Source: Lysobacterales bacterium
GTDB taxonomy: Bacteria > Pseudomonadota > Gammaproteobacteria > Xanthomonadales > SZUA-36
Direction of reading: 5' to 3'
Assembly (NCBI GenBank): GCA_021648045.1
Contig: JAKITM010000017.1
Location: forward strand, 1-31,945
Length of the DNA stretch: 31,945 nucleotides
This document shows positions 14,443-22,935 of the stretch, in pieces. Position 1 is the stretch's first letter. Every line of letters begins with the position of its first letter. Both the position numbers and the translations under genes were made by a program. The notes under the pieces were generated by a model that saw only the letters and a program-made list of their open reading frames with translations, had not been told where the DNA came from and searched no databases.

Positions 14443-14497
14443 GTAACTATATAGTTACTTTAATGCAATATTTGTAATTATTACCATATATAGTTAC
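14443..14497. promoter_or_regulatory. Palindromic hipBA operator region
   Basis: GTAACTATATAGTTAC (14443-14458) is a perfect 16-bp palindrome only 11 bp from the hipB ATG. GTAATTATTAC (14474-14484) is an 11-bp palindrome with the same GTAA/TTAC ends, and ATATATAGTTAC (14486-14497) repeats one half of the first site. Such multiple sites over the promoter fit HipB-type autorepression; binding is inferred. Confidence 0.6.
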
Positions 14498-14634
14498 ATT
14501 TATCACATCTCAAGCTAGCCTGATGCAGCTGACTTCAGACCTCATTAGTTTGCCTGCCAATTATCGCTAGCTGAGAGTATAATTTACCCATTGGCATCCA
14601 AGAACAACAGCATTGAAACCGGATCACTAAAATC

Positions 14635-15270
14635 ATGGACATTAGCGCCCTTCGCCGCGAATATACTTTTTCGGGGCTGCAAAAAGAAAATCTTTGCAGC
14701 AGCCCCTATGAGCAATTTGAGAAATGGTTTTCTCAGGCGACTCAGGCCGGACTGGAAACCCCGAATGCTTTTAGCCTGGCGACTGTGAATGCCCAAGGTG
14801 CGCCATCTGTACGCACGGTGTTGTTAAAACTATTTGATCAGAAAGGCTTTGTTTTTTTTACTAATTACTCCAGTCATAAAGCCCGCGATATTGCCGAAAA
14901 CCCGAATGTTGCCGCCCTATTTCACTGGCTGGAATTTGATCGGCAGGTGAAAATTGAAGGTCAGGCGGAAAAAATCTCAACTGCCGAGTCGCTTAAATAC
15001 TTTAGCGCGCGCCCCCGTGGCAGCCAAATTGGTGCCTGGTGCTCTCACCAGAGTCGGGTGGTATCTTCCCGTTCCTTGCTGGAAACTCAATTCAAGGCCA
15101 TAAAAGAAAAATTCCAAAATCAAGAAATTCCATTACCGGATTTCTGGGGTGGCTTCCGCATTATTCCGCAAAATATAGAGTTCTGGCAAGGCCGAGAGAA
15201 TCGACTACACGACCGCTTCCGCTTTGTTCGAGAAGAAAGTGACTGGCGAATTAAAAGATTGGCACCTTAA
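14635..15270 (+). CDS. pdxH: Pyridoxamine 5'-phosphate oxidase
   Basis: A 211-residue PdxH, of the usual length (~215). It begins MDISALRREYTFSGL, the standard N-terminus. FMN-binding blocks PSVRTVLLKLFDQKGFVFFTNYSSHKARDI and FHWLEFDRQVKIEGQAEKIS are present, as are the substrate-binding RPRGSQIGAWCSHQS and the C-terminal WGGFRIIPQNIEFWQGRENRLHDR with the RL-H-R PLP contacts. The enzyme oxidises pyridoxamine or pyridoxine 5'-phosphate to PLP in the cytoplasm, with O2 and FMN. It diverges from hipBA and is followed 39 nt later by a lipoprotein gene. Confidence 0.95.
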   Translation: MDISALRREYTFSGLQKENLCSSPYEQFEKWFSQATQAGLETPNAFSLATVNAQGAPSVRTVLLKLFDQKGFVFFTNYSSHKARDIAENPNVAALFHWLEFDRQVKIEGQAEKISTAESLKYFSARPRGSQIGAWCSHQSRVVSSRSLLETQFKAIKEKFQNQEIPLPDFWGGFRIIPQNIEFWQGRENRLHDRFRFVREESDWRIKRLAP

Positions 15271-15309
15271 CCCCGTTGGTAACACAAGATAATCGATGAT
15301 GGATAAATC

Positions 15310-15765
15310 ATGAAGATCAAGATTGCGTATTCCGTATTATTACTCATACTGTTAACTGCATGTAGCGATAACAGCAACCCGGTTATTTATGAAAACACCG
15401 AGCAGTTAATTGAGCCTAATAAAATCAAACTCAATCAGGTGAAAGTGGTGTCGCAAACAAATGATAGCCTAACCCTCGATTTTACCTACACCTATAATCA
15501 CCCTGTTCCTGCCAGTGAAATAAAGCTTTTCGTACTACCGGACCATGGCTACTGGAGCAGTATGCATGTCAACATCAACAGCGGCACTCATGCAGCCAGA
15601 GTAATTATTGGCTTAAGCAAAAGCAATATGGATAAAGACAACGTCTCAGAATCAGAAACCACAAAACTCCGCTTTCGTTTTGATCACTACCTACCAAACA
15701 AATACATGGGTAATATCTGGGGCGAAGACATTACCTTTAATAAACATTGGGAACTGAAGCGGTAA
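15310..15765 (+). CDS. Uncharacterised lipoprotein
   Basis: A 151-residue protein with a lipoprotein signal (KIKIAYSVLLLILLTAC, lipobox LTAC with Cys18). The mature part looks beta-rich: alternating strands such as LNQVKVVSQTNDSLTLDFTYTYNHPV and TTKLRFRFDHYLPNKYMG. I do not recognise the family. It starts 39 nt after pdxH and might share its transcript. Asp is absent at position +2 (the residue after Cys is Ser), which in enterobacterial rules would favour the outer membrane. Confidence 0.65.
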   Translation: MKIKIAYSVLLLILLTACSDNSNPVIYENTEQLIEPNKIKLNQVKVVSQTNDSLTLDFTYTYNHPVPASEIKLFVLPDHGYWSSMHVNINSGTHAARVIIGLSKSNMDKDNVSESETTKLRFRFDHYLPNKYMGNIWGEDITFNKHWELKR

Positions 15766-15870
15766 ACTGTAATTTTCAAATTCAGGAAAACATCAGAACA
15801 ATAAATGAATTCAGCTGTGAATACTGGATAAGCCCACTAAAACTAAACCACTGATAAAGAGATTTAACTA

Positions 15871-17115
15871 ATGCGCGAATATTTACAAAACTGGTTACTG
15901 GGGCAAGGCCTTAGCAACGAAACAACACTCTATATCACTGCTGCTGTTGCACTTTTTGTGGTTCTTATACTCAGTGTAATAGCAAACTTTGTTGCGAAAC
16001 GCTATATTGTCACGGGTATTACCTACGCGATTAAAAAATCCTCAACAACCTGGGATGATGTCTTGCTGAAGCAGCGGGTGCTTAACCGTATGGCCAACTT
16101 CACTCCAGCACTGGTTATCTACATATTGGTACCAGTGGCGCTGGCAGGGCATGATTCAATTATTGCATTGATTCGTAGCGGTTTATCAATTTACATGATT
16201 ATTATTCTCATGCTGGTAATTGATTCTTTACTCAACACCGCTGAAGTCATTTATCAAACCTTTCGTGCTTCCAAAGAAGTACCTATCAAAGGCATTGTGC
16301 AGGCATTAAAAACTGTCTTGTACTTCTTTACTATTGTAATAGTAATTTCAATTTTCATCGGCAAAACGCCTATCTATTTACTCAGTGGTATTGGCGTTCT
16401 GGCAGGCGTGATGATGCTGGTATTCCGCGATTCAATTTTAGGCTTTGTCGCCGGCATTCAACTGGCCACCAACAGGATGGTTGCGGTTGGCGACTGGATA
16501 GAAATGCCTAAATACGGTGCCGATGGTGATGTTCTTGAAGTTGCGCTGACTACTGTGAAAGTACAAAACTGGGACAAAACCATAACCACCATTCCTACCT
16601 ACGCGCTGATCAGCGAGTCATTTAAAAACTGGCGAGGCATGGACAAATCCGACGGTAGGCGAATTAAGCGTTCATTGAATATTGATATCAGCAGCATTCG
16701 CTTTTGTGATGTTGAAATGCTCGAACGCTTTACAAAAATTCAGTATATTTCCACCTATATTGAAACCATGAAAGAAAAACTGAAAACCCATAATCATGCA
16801 GCCAATGTTGATAATACAAGCCTGGTAAATGGCCGGCGGATGACCAATATTGGCACCTTCCGGGCTTATGTTGTGGCCTACCTAAACAATCACCCGATGA
16901 TTAATAAAGAAATGACATTTTTGGTACGCCAACTGGCACCCACGGAACACGGCTTGCCAATTGAAATTTATGTCTTCAGCAAAGATAAAGCTTGGGCAAA
17001 CTATGAAGCAATCCAAGCAGACATTTTTGATCATATTTTTGCTGTAGTAGCGGAATTTGACTTACGGGTTTACCAGAACCCGACTGGGGCCGATTTTAGG
17101 GCGTTGAACACCTAG
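15871..17115 (+). CDS. MscS-family mechanosensitive channel, YbdG-like
   Basis: A 414-residue protein, essentially the length of E. coli YbdG (415). It has about five membrane segments (roughly 20-42, 68-88, 105-125, 145-165, and the pore-lining helix ~168-190). The MscS core reads IYLLSGIGVLAGVMMLVFRDSILGFVAGIQLATNRMVAVGDWIEMPKYGADGDV, followed by the beta domain VQNWDKTITTIPTYALISESFKNWRGM, both matching the YbdG subtype. The C-terminal cytoplasmic domain follows. YbdG opens under mild hypo-osmotic stress in E. coli. Located in the inner membrane; apparently monocistronic. Confidence 0.88.
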   Translation: MREYLQNWLLGQGLSNETTLYITAAVALFVVLILSVIANFVAKRYIVTGITYAIKKSSTTWDDVLLKQRVLNRMANFTPALVIYILVPVALAGHDSIIALIRSGLSIYMIIILMLVIDSLLNTAEVIYQTFRASKEVPIKGIVQALKTVLYFFTIVIVISIFIGKTPIYLLSGIGVLAGVMMLVFRDSILGFVAGIQLATNRMVAVGDWIEMPKYGADGDVLEVALTTVKVQNWDKTITTIPTYALISESFKNWRGMDKSDGRRIKRSLNIDISSIRFCDVEMLERFTKIQYISTYIETMKEKLKTHNHAANVDNTSLVNGRRMTNIGTFRAYVVAYLNNHPMINKEMTFLVRQLAPTEHGLPIEIYVFSKDKAWANYEAIQADIFDHIFAVVAEFDLRVYQNPTGADFRALNT

Positions 17116-17188
17116 AGCATTATTACTGATCGCTTGTACTACGCCATGGAATAAGGCAGTATCTGAACTAGACATTCTGGAGTTACCT

Positions 17189-17608
17189 ATGAAAAAATTC
17201 AGCGGCTTGTTTTTCTTACTTTTGATCACACTCTCACTCGGTATTTCGGCGAATGAAACAGCATCCAAAGATGCAACAGTATATTTTATTACACCACTTG
17301 ATGGTGAAACGGTCACGCAGACATTTAAAGTTAAATTTGGTCTCAATGGGATGGGTGTTGCCCCTGCTGGCACAGTACGAGATAACACCGGTCACCATCA
17401 CCTGCTGATTGATCTGCAAACGCTCCCGGATATGCATAAACCTCTTCCCGCAACTGACAATATTGTGCATTTTGGTGGTGGTCAAACAGAGACTGAACTA
17501 ACGCTAGGTCCGGGCACACATACGCTGCAGCTACTGTTGGGGGACTATGCGCATATACCTCATAGCAAGCCGGTGCTATCTAAACCGATAACGATTACTG
17601 TCGAATAG
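17189..17608 (+). CDS. DUF4399 domain periplasmic protein
   Basis: A 139-residue protein with a signal peptide (~1-22, FLLLITLSLGISANE). The mature part is a DUF4399 domain: VYFITPLDGETVTQTFKVKFGLNGMGVAPAGT, then TGHHHLLID, LPATDNIVHFGGGQTETELTLGPGTHTLQLLLGD and a final strand. The domain is an Ig-like beta sandwich; the His cluster TGHHHL suggests metal or ligand contact but the role is not known. Its start is 74 nt after the MscS gene, and the GFA gene follows 32 nt later. Confidence 0.85.
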   Translation: MKKFSGLFFLLLITLSLGISANETASKDATVYFITPLDGETVTQTFKVKFGLNGMGVAPAGTVRDNTGHHHLLIDLQTLPDMHKPLPATDNIVHFGGGQTETELTLGPGTHTLQLLLGDYAHIPHSKPVLSKPITITVE

Positions 17609-17640
17609 TCGCTTATTGATATTTTTAGGATTGAACCTTC

Positions 17641-17985
17641 ATGTATATAGCCAACTGCCATTGCGGCAATATTAGCCTTGAAACCAAAACCATCCCAGCT
17701 ACAATTACTTCTTGTAACTGTTCAATTTGCTCTCGACTCGGAACTCTGTGGGCTTATTATAAACCTGCGCAAGTCAGTGTAAACCACAAGCTCCAAGCGC
17801 CCGCAAGTTATATCTGGGGAGATAAAGACATTGCTTTTCACCACTGTCCAACATGTGGCTGCTGTACTCATTACACAACGACTGAAAAGTGCGATTCTCA
17901 TCGGCTTGCAATCAATGCCCGGATGTTCAGTACCGAATTGCTTGAGGGTATATCAATAAGAAATTTCGATGGCGCATCATCCTAG
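17641..17985 (+). CDS. GFA/CENP-V domain zinc protein
   Basis: A short (114-residue) GFA family protein. Zinc-binding Cys sets are visible: CHCG near residue 7-10, CNCSICSRLG (27-36), and CPTCGCC (64-70). These fit the two zinc sites of the GFA fold (named after glutathione-dependent formaldehyde-activating enzyme; most members' real activity is unknown). The length is typical. Its 3' end overlaps the methyltransferase gene by 17 bp, so the two are translated from one message. Confidence 0.85.
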   Translation: MYIANCHCGNISLETKTIPATITSCNCSICSRLGTLWAYYKPAQVSVNHKLQAPASYIWGDKDIAFHHCPTCGCCTHYTTTEKCDSHRLAINARMFSTELLEGISIRNFDGASS

Positions 17986-18637
17986 AAAACCATTGATTAA
18001 ACAACAGCGCTGCCCGCTTTGCGAGTCAAACGACAGCCGCCCCTATTATCGGGATAAACGGGAATACTACCGCTGCCCAAGCTGTTTTCTTGTGTTTGTA
18101 TTAGCGCAATACCATTTAACTTCCGCAGAAGAAAAAGCGGTGTATGACCAACATGAGAACTCAGCAACTGACCCGGGTTATCGAAAATTTCTCGGGCGGG
18201 TATTTGACCCACTGTCACAACACCTGTGCCCTCAGAGTAACGGCCTCGATTTCGGCTCCGGCCCCGGGCCTGCCCTGTCACTTATGCTTGAAGAAGCGGG
18301 GCATTCCGTGCAAATTTATGATCCATTTTATGCACCTGACCGCGCCCTGTTCAAATTAAAATATGAATTTATTACTGCAACTGAAGTGCTTGAACACCTT
18401 CACTTCCCAGGGAAAGAACTGGATTTGCTTTGGTCATGCTTAAAACAAGACGGTGTTCTAGCCATTATGACCAAACGAATACTTGATCACTCAGCATTCG
18501 CATCCTGGCATTATAAAAACGACCCAACACATGTGTGTTTTTTCGCAATTGAAACCTTTCAATGGTTAGCTAGAAAATGGGACGCCGCCTTAAAAGTTCA
18601 AACTAATGATGTAGTTATGTTAATAAAAAACGAATAA
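17969..18637 (+). CDS. SAM-dependent methyltransferase with N-terminal zinc ribbon
   Basis: A 222-residue class I methyltransferase (Methyltransf_23 type). It begins with a CPLC...CPSC zinc ribbon (residues ~15-40). The SAM-binding motif I is GLDFGSGPGPALSLMLEEAGHSVQIYDPF, and motif IV region is FITATEVLEHLHFPGKEL. The C-terminal part has HYKNDPTHVCFFAIETFQWLA, characteristic of this subfamily. The substrate is unknown. The start codon lies inside the GFA gene (17-bp overlap), indicating coupled expression. Confidence 0.85.
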   Translation: MAHHPRKPLIKQQRCPLCESNDSRPYYRDKREYYRCPSCFLVFVLAQYHLTSAEEKAVYDQHENSATDPGYRKFLGRVFDPLSQHLCPQSNGLDFGSGPGPALSLMLEEAGHSVQIYDPFYAPDRALFKLKYEFITATEVLEHLHFPGKELDLLWSCLKQDGVLAIMTKRILDHSAFASWHYKNDPTHVCFFAIETFQWLARKWDAALKVQTNDVVMLIKNE

Positions 18638-18732
18638 TTCTAACATTTCATCTTAATAGTGAAGGTTGAAATTCTGGTGCCACTTACATAACTGTTGTTA
18701 ATTCACCCCGTGGCAAGAAAGTCCAAAATGAT

Positions 18733-19356
18733 CTAGGCATTATTTCTTTGCTCGTATGCTTGCTTGAAGACAAATATCGAACCATAAAGCAAAATCATGT
18801 AGCCCAATAACTCAAGGCCCTCCTGTATGACTGTCTTGTATATTTCATCGTAGTCATCTCCCATTACTACCCGCCACATGAAACCAGACCCGAAAATTCG
18901 ACTAAATATTAAAATAATTACCAAGCCTTGAGTGATGTATGCAAAGGGTATGCTATTCATATGCGCTAACAGCGGGAGCTTTACCGTAGCATTTTGTTTT
19001 ATTGAAAAGTAAATAGCAACGGCTGATACACTCAAGGCTGGATAAAGCCAGAAGCCTTTTTGAATATTATCAAGCAAGCCATCGGCCTCACGAATAGCCA
19101 TTGCAGCAAATAGACCAGTAACTAGAATAAAAAAGCCACGCGAGCGGGTATCATATCGAGTTGCGAGTGCAAATAATATCACTGCGAGTAGAATGCATAG
19201 CTTTTGGCTTATCTCAGTAACTGTATCCTCACTACTACCGCGTATTAACAATCCGGAATCCATGCTAACGATTACAATCGACAGTAAGACCAGGGAAATC
19301 AATATAAACAATCTAAGTAGTAAACCTGCAAATGTATTTTTTTCTTGCACCATCAT
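18733..19356 (-). CDS. Uncharacterised multi-pass membrane protein
   Basis: A 207-residue protein with about six hydrophobic segments (roughly 10-32, 45-62, 70-88, 100-117, 135-153, 180-197). A charged conserved-looking stretch FAAMAIREADGLLD lies between segments three and four, and MGDDYDEIYKTVIQEGLELLG precedes the last. No family is recognised; the RE-x-D pattern recalls small membrane proteins of marine Gammaproteobacteria, but this is not firm. An alternative start is the second Met. It stands alone on the minus strand. Confidence 0.6.
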   Translation of the reverse strand: MMVQEKNTFAGLLLRLFILISLVLLSIVIVSMDSGLLIRGSSEDTVTEISQKLCILLAVILFALATRYDTRSRGFFILVTGLFAAMAIREADGLLDNIQKGFWLYPALSVSAVAIYFSIKQNATVKLPLLAHMNSIPFAYITQGLVIILIFSRIFGSGFMWRVVMGDDYDEIYKTVIQEGLELLGYMILLYGSIFVFKQAYEQRNNA

Positions 19357-19561
19357 GCCTCATTTTTATGAATTAATTTTCGCTAATATTTAATCAGCAA
19401 CAACTTTTATTATACTTAGTAATCCCGTTAAAAACTCGTCTGAATAAAAGTCCTGAATAAAACAGTATAGGTATATTATATTGGATATAACCAAGACTAT
19501 CAGGCTGATTGTTCGAATTAACCCGTACCAGACCAATCTCTGGCATACTGCCTGTAATGTA

Positions 19562-19588
19562 GCCTGAAATGTAGCTTATAATTCAGGC
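19562..19588. repeat. Hairpin in the leader of the S9 peptidase gene
   Basis: GCCTGAA (19562-19568) and TTCAGGC (19582-19588) form a 7-bp inverted repeat with a 13-base loop. A further TGTAG(C) repeat (TGTAGCCTGAA / TGTAGCTTATAA) overlaps it. It lies 23 bp before the start codon, close enough to affect translation if transcribed. Confidence 0.35.
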
Positions 19589-19611
19589 CATTTATTACGG
19601 GAGTAAAGAAA

Positions 19612-22014
19612 TTGAAATATTTATTTTTATCACTGCTGCTGATCAGTTTCGGTATACAGGCACAATCCGACCTCGGCTACCAATCCCCGCCTAAAATCAT
19701 GGCAGATCTGGTAGATGCCCCGCGCAGACCAGGAGCAACCATTTCAGATGATAAACGCTGGGTGGCATTATTACATCGACCCGGCGCCCAAAGCATTAGC
19801 GAACTCGCACAGCCTGAAGAAAAACTGGCTGGCCTGCGGATTAATTCTGCGATATTTGCACCCAGTCGCTCTACCGGCTATACCGGCATTGAGTTGAGGT
19901 CTTTGCAGGGCAATCAGAAGATTTCACTCGCTGACTTACCCCAAGGCAAAGTCATGAATGTTAGCTTTTCACCAAACTCGGAAAACCTAGCTTTTATTTT
20001 AGAAACCAGTGATGGATTGTCATTATGGAACTACAATCTTACAGCTGAGAAAACCCGACGGGTTGCCGATATTTATATTAATGCCGCCCTAGGTGGCAGC
20101 AAATATCGCTGGAAGCGCGATTCCTCAGGCTTCTATACCCGCTTAACTATTGCAAAAGCTGATCAGAAACCGGTGCAAACCCATCTTGATATTAAACCTG
20201 TCATTCAGACAACAACTGGTGAAAAAGCAGCAGTAAGAACTTATTCAAACCTATTAAAAACACCTCATGATGAAAAGCTGTTTGAATTTTTGACCACTTC
20301 ACAAATAGCAGATATCAACCTTACTGGAAAAGTGATTTTATTAGGCAAACCTGGAATGTATCGAGGCTACAGCGCATCTCCTGATGGTAAATATTTGCTG
20401 GTATCCCAGATTAAAAAGCCTTTTTCCTATCTGGTTCCACAGTTTCGTTTTCCTTTATTGACTGAAGTCTGGACCACCGATGGCACATTGGTGCAACAAG
20501 TTGCCGATTTACCATCTGGTGAAAGCATTCCTAAGGGATTCGACTCTGTAATCAAAGGTCGCCGTAGCATTGGTTGGCGTAGTGATAAGGCCGCAACCCT
20601 TGTATGGGCTGAGGCACTTGATGGTGGCGATATGAGCACCGAAACCGATTATCACGATTCTGTTTATACCTGGGCCGCTCCATTTAAAAAATCATCGCGT
20701 TTGCTGCTGAATATAGAGCGTCGTTTTGCCGGTATTCAATGGGCTAATGATACTTTTGCTATGGTTACCGATTGGCGTTTTAGTGATCGGCAGCTGCGGG
20801 CATGGAAGTTTTCCCCTGCATCACCAGATGCAGAGAAAACACTGTTTCAACAGCGCTCTTACAATGACCGATATAACGATCCCGGAAGGTTTGTCACCGA
20901 GCAAAACAAGTACGGCGTAGATGTTATTAAAGTTATAGATAACAGCAAAGTATTATTAATCGGCCGTGGTGCATCAGCCGAGGGCAACATCCCCTTTATG
21001 GATGAGTTTGACTTCAGCAGTGGCAGCAAAAACCGTAAATGGCACTCCCAAGCCCCATACTATGAGCAAATCTTACTGCCGATAAATGCCGATGCCACTC
21101 GTGTACTAACTTTGCGTGAATCGATCAGTGAACAACCTAATTTCTTTATTCGAGATATTACAACCGGGAAAGTCACTCAGTTCACCGAATTCCCACATCC
21201 TTCACCGGCATTTATCGGCATTAACAAGGAGCTGATTAAATACAAGCGCAAAGACGGTGTGGATCTTAGTGGGACGCTCTACTTACCAGCTGGTTACGAT
21301 AAATCCAAAGGCCCTATTCCGGTATTAATGTGGGCTTACCCGCGCGAATATAAAGACAATGATGTTGCCAGCCAAGTTACTGAATCTCCATACGAATTTG
21401 TGCGTGTAAGTTACTGGGGTCCTATGCCACATCTTGCCCAAGGTTTTGCTATTTTTGATGATCCTAAGATGCCCATCATTGGCAGCGGTGATGAACTGCC
21501 TAACGATACCTTCCGTCAACAATTGGTGGATAGTGCAGAAGCTGCAGTGAAAGTACTGGTTGATATGGGTGTTGCTAACCCCGAGAAAATAGCAATCGCA
21601 GGACATTCCTATGGCGCATTTATGGTCGCTAATCTATTAGCCCACAGCGACCTGTTCAAAGCGGGTATTGCCCGTAGTGGCGCTTATAATCGCAGCCTGA
21701 CACCCTTTGGCTTCCAGGGTGAAGAACGCAGCTTCTGGGAAGGCCAAGATGTCTATGCCGCCATGTCACCCTTCTTCCATGCAGAGAAAATTGATGAACC
21801 AATGCTAATGATCCATGGCACGGAAGATCCCAATTCAGGCACATTCCCTATGCAGTCAGAACGCATGTTTGCCGCTATGAAAGGTTTGGGTGGTAACTCT
21901 CGCCTGGTAATGTTACCGCATGAGCAACACGGATACCGGGCACGGGAATCACTGCTGCACCTGCTGTGGGAACAGCATCAATGGCTGCAAAAATATGTTG
22001 TTGAGGCGGAGTAA
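19612..22014 (+). CDS. Exported S9-family prolyl oligopeptidase-like peptidase (glutamyl-endopeptidase-like)
   Basis: An 800-residue serine peptidase. The start is a TTG at 19612 with GGGAG eight bases upstream; it places a signal peptide (KYLFLSLLLISFGIQAQ) exactly at the N-terminus. A ~540-residue beta-propeller precedes the catalytic alpha/beta hydrolase domain. The triad is Ser666 (AGHSYGAFM), Asp739 (HGTEDPNSG) and His773 (EQHGYRARE). Sequence style (QSPPKIMADLVDAPRRPG near the start; HEQHGYRARESLLH at the end) resembles secreted S9D/glutamyl-endopeptidase-like members of Gammaproteobacteria and Bacteroidota. Likely trims peptides in the periplasm. Confidence 0.88.
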   Translation: MKYLFLSLLLISFGIQAQSDLGYQSPPKIMADLVDAPRRPGATISDDKRWVALLHRPGAQSISELAQPEEKLAGLRINSAIFAPSRSTGYTGIELRSLQGNQKISLADLPQGKVMNVSFSPNSENLAFILETSDGLSLWNYNLTAEKTRRVADIYINAALGGSKYRWKRDSSGFYTRLTIAKADQKPVQTHLDIKPVIQTTTGEKAAVRTYSNLLKTPHDEKLFEFLTTSQIADINLTGKVILLGKPGMYRGYSASPDGKYLLVSQIKKPFSYLVPQFRFPLLTEVWTTDGTLVQQVADLPSGESIPKGFDSVIKGRRSIGWRSDKAATLVWAEALDGGDMSTETDYHDSVYTWAAPFKKSSRLLLNIERRFAGIQWANDTFAMVTDWRFSDRQLRAWKFSPASPDAEKTLFQQRSYNDRYNDPGRFVTEQNKYGVDVIKVIDNSKVLLIGRGASAEGNIPFMDEFDFSSGSKNRKWHSQAPYYEQILLPINADATRVLTLRESISEQPNFFIRDITTGKVTQFTEFPHPSPAFIGINKELIKYKRKDGVDLSGTLYLPAGYDKSKGPIPVLMWAYPREYKDNDVASQVTESPYEFVRVSYWGPMPHLAQGFAIFDDPKMPIIGSGDELPNDTFRQQLVDSAEAAVKVLVDMGVANPEKIAIAGHSYGAFMVANLLAHSDLFKAGIARSGAYNRSLTPFGFQGEERSFWEGQDVYAAMSPFFHAEKIDEPMLMIHGTEDPNSGTFPMQSERMFAAMKGLGGNSRLVMLPHEQHGYRARESLLHLLWEQHQWLQKYVVEAE

Positions 22015-22065
22015 CAAACCCAAAAGTTATCCAGCCACAGGGCAATCACAAAAATGTTTCACTTT

Positions 22066-22083
22066 CCCGGCCTTCGAGCCGGG
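22066..22083. terminator. Strong GC hairpin after the S9 peptidase gene
   Basis: CCCGGC (22066-22071) pairs with GCCGGG (22078-22083) over a six-base loop, 51 bp beyond the S9 stop. There is no T-run on the plus strand, so it may stabilise or attenuate the message rather than terminate it. Confidence 0.35.
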
Positions 22084-22123
22084 GTATCCTAAACGCTAGG
22101 GATTATTTGCAAACTAAAATTTC

Positions 22124-22807
22124 ATGCTTTTTGCTATCTTAACTACATTAGGGCTTATAGTAATCTTCGGTCCACAACTGTGGGCCAAGCGTACATTTAA
22201 AAAGCATTCGGTTGAACAGCCAGATATGCGCGGAACTGGCGGTGAGTTAGCGCGACACCTTATTGATCGTTATAAGCTAACTGGCGTGATGGTTGAAGAA
22301 ACAAATCACGGAGATCATTATGATCCTGAGGCGAAAGCAGTGCGTTTGAGCCCCGCTAATTTTAACGGTAAATCGTTAACAGCAGTGGCTGTGGCAGCCC
22401 ATGAGGTTGGTCATGCAATTCAAGACAAACAAAATAGTCCGCTGTTAAAAAACCGATCTAAGTGGATAGAGTTTTCTCAACTCACCGAAAAGCTTGCGTC
22501 AATGGCGATGGTCGCCATGCCATTTCTTGCACTCTTTTCTAAATCACCTATGTTAACCGGGCTGATTATTCTTTTAGCAGTTGGTAGTATGTTTGTAACA
22601 ACTATTGTGCATTTAATTACCTTACCTGTTGAGCTGGATGCGAGTTTTAAAAAAGCGCTGCCGATTTTGAAACAAGGCGAATACATTGAACCCGAACAAG
22701 AACGCGCGGTGAAATCTATTTTAACCGCAGCAGCCTATACCTATGTCGCGGCTTCATTAGCAAGCATGTTAAACCTTGCCCGCTGGTTTGCTATTTTTCG
22801 ACGATAG
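22124..22807 (+). CDS. YugP-like neutral zinc metallopeptidase (Zn_peptidase_2)
   Basis: A 227-residue protein of the usual family length. It has an N-terminal membrane helix, the typical QPDMRGTGGELARHLIDRYKLTGVMVEE region, then AVAAHEVGHAIQDK with the zinc motif H93-E94-V95-G96-H97. Two to three further membrane helices follow, and the PVELDASFKKALPIL.QG block provides the third acidic ligand region. This family is predicted to be a membrane-bound zinc protease; few members have been studied. Located in the inner membrane. The ribosome site is weak. Confidence 0.88.
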   Translation: MLFAILTTLGLIVIFGPQLWAKRTFKKHSVEQPDMRGTGGELARHLIDRYKLTGVMVEETNHGDHYDPEAKAVRLSPANFNGKSLTAVAVAAHEVGHAIQDKQNSPLLKNRSKWIEFSQLTEKLASMAMVAMPFLALFSKSPMLTGLIILLAVGSMFVTTIVHLITLPVELDASFKKALPILKQGEYIEPEQERAVKSILTAAAYTYVAASLASMLNLARWFAIFRR

Positions 22808-22935
22808 GTAAACACGGCAGGAAGATGGTATTTCTAATCTAAATTGTTACTTGGGTGAAACACTATTATACTATTCACTTGCACACAGATGAACTTAATA
22901 GAATACGCTGTAACGATTACCTCTAGGAGAGTTTA

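Noticed and set aside
18660..18715. TGCCAC...GTGGCA inverted repeat between converging genes as a terminator
   Set aside because: The loop is nearly 30 bases and there is no T-run.
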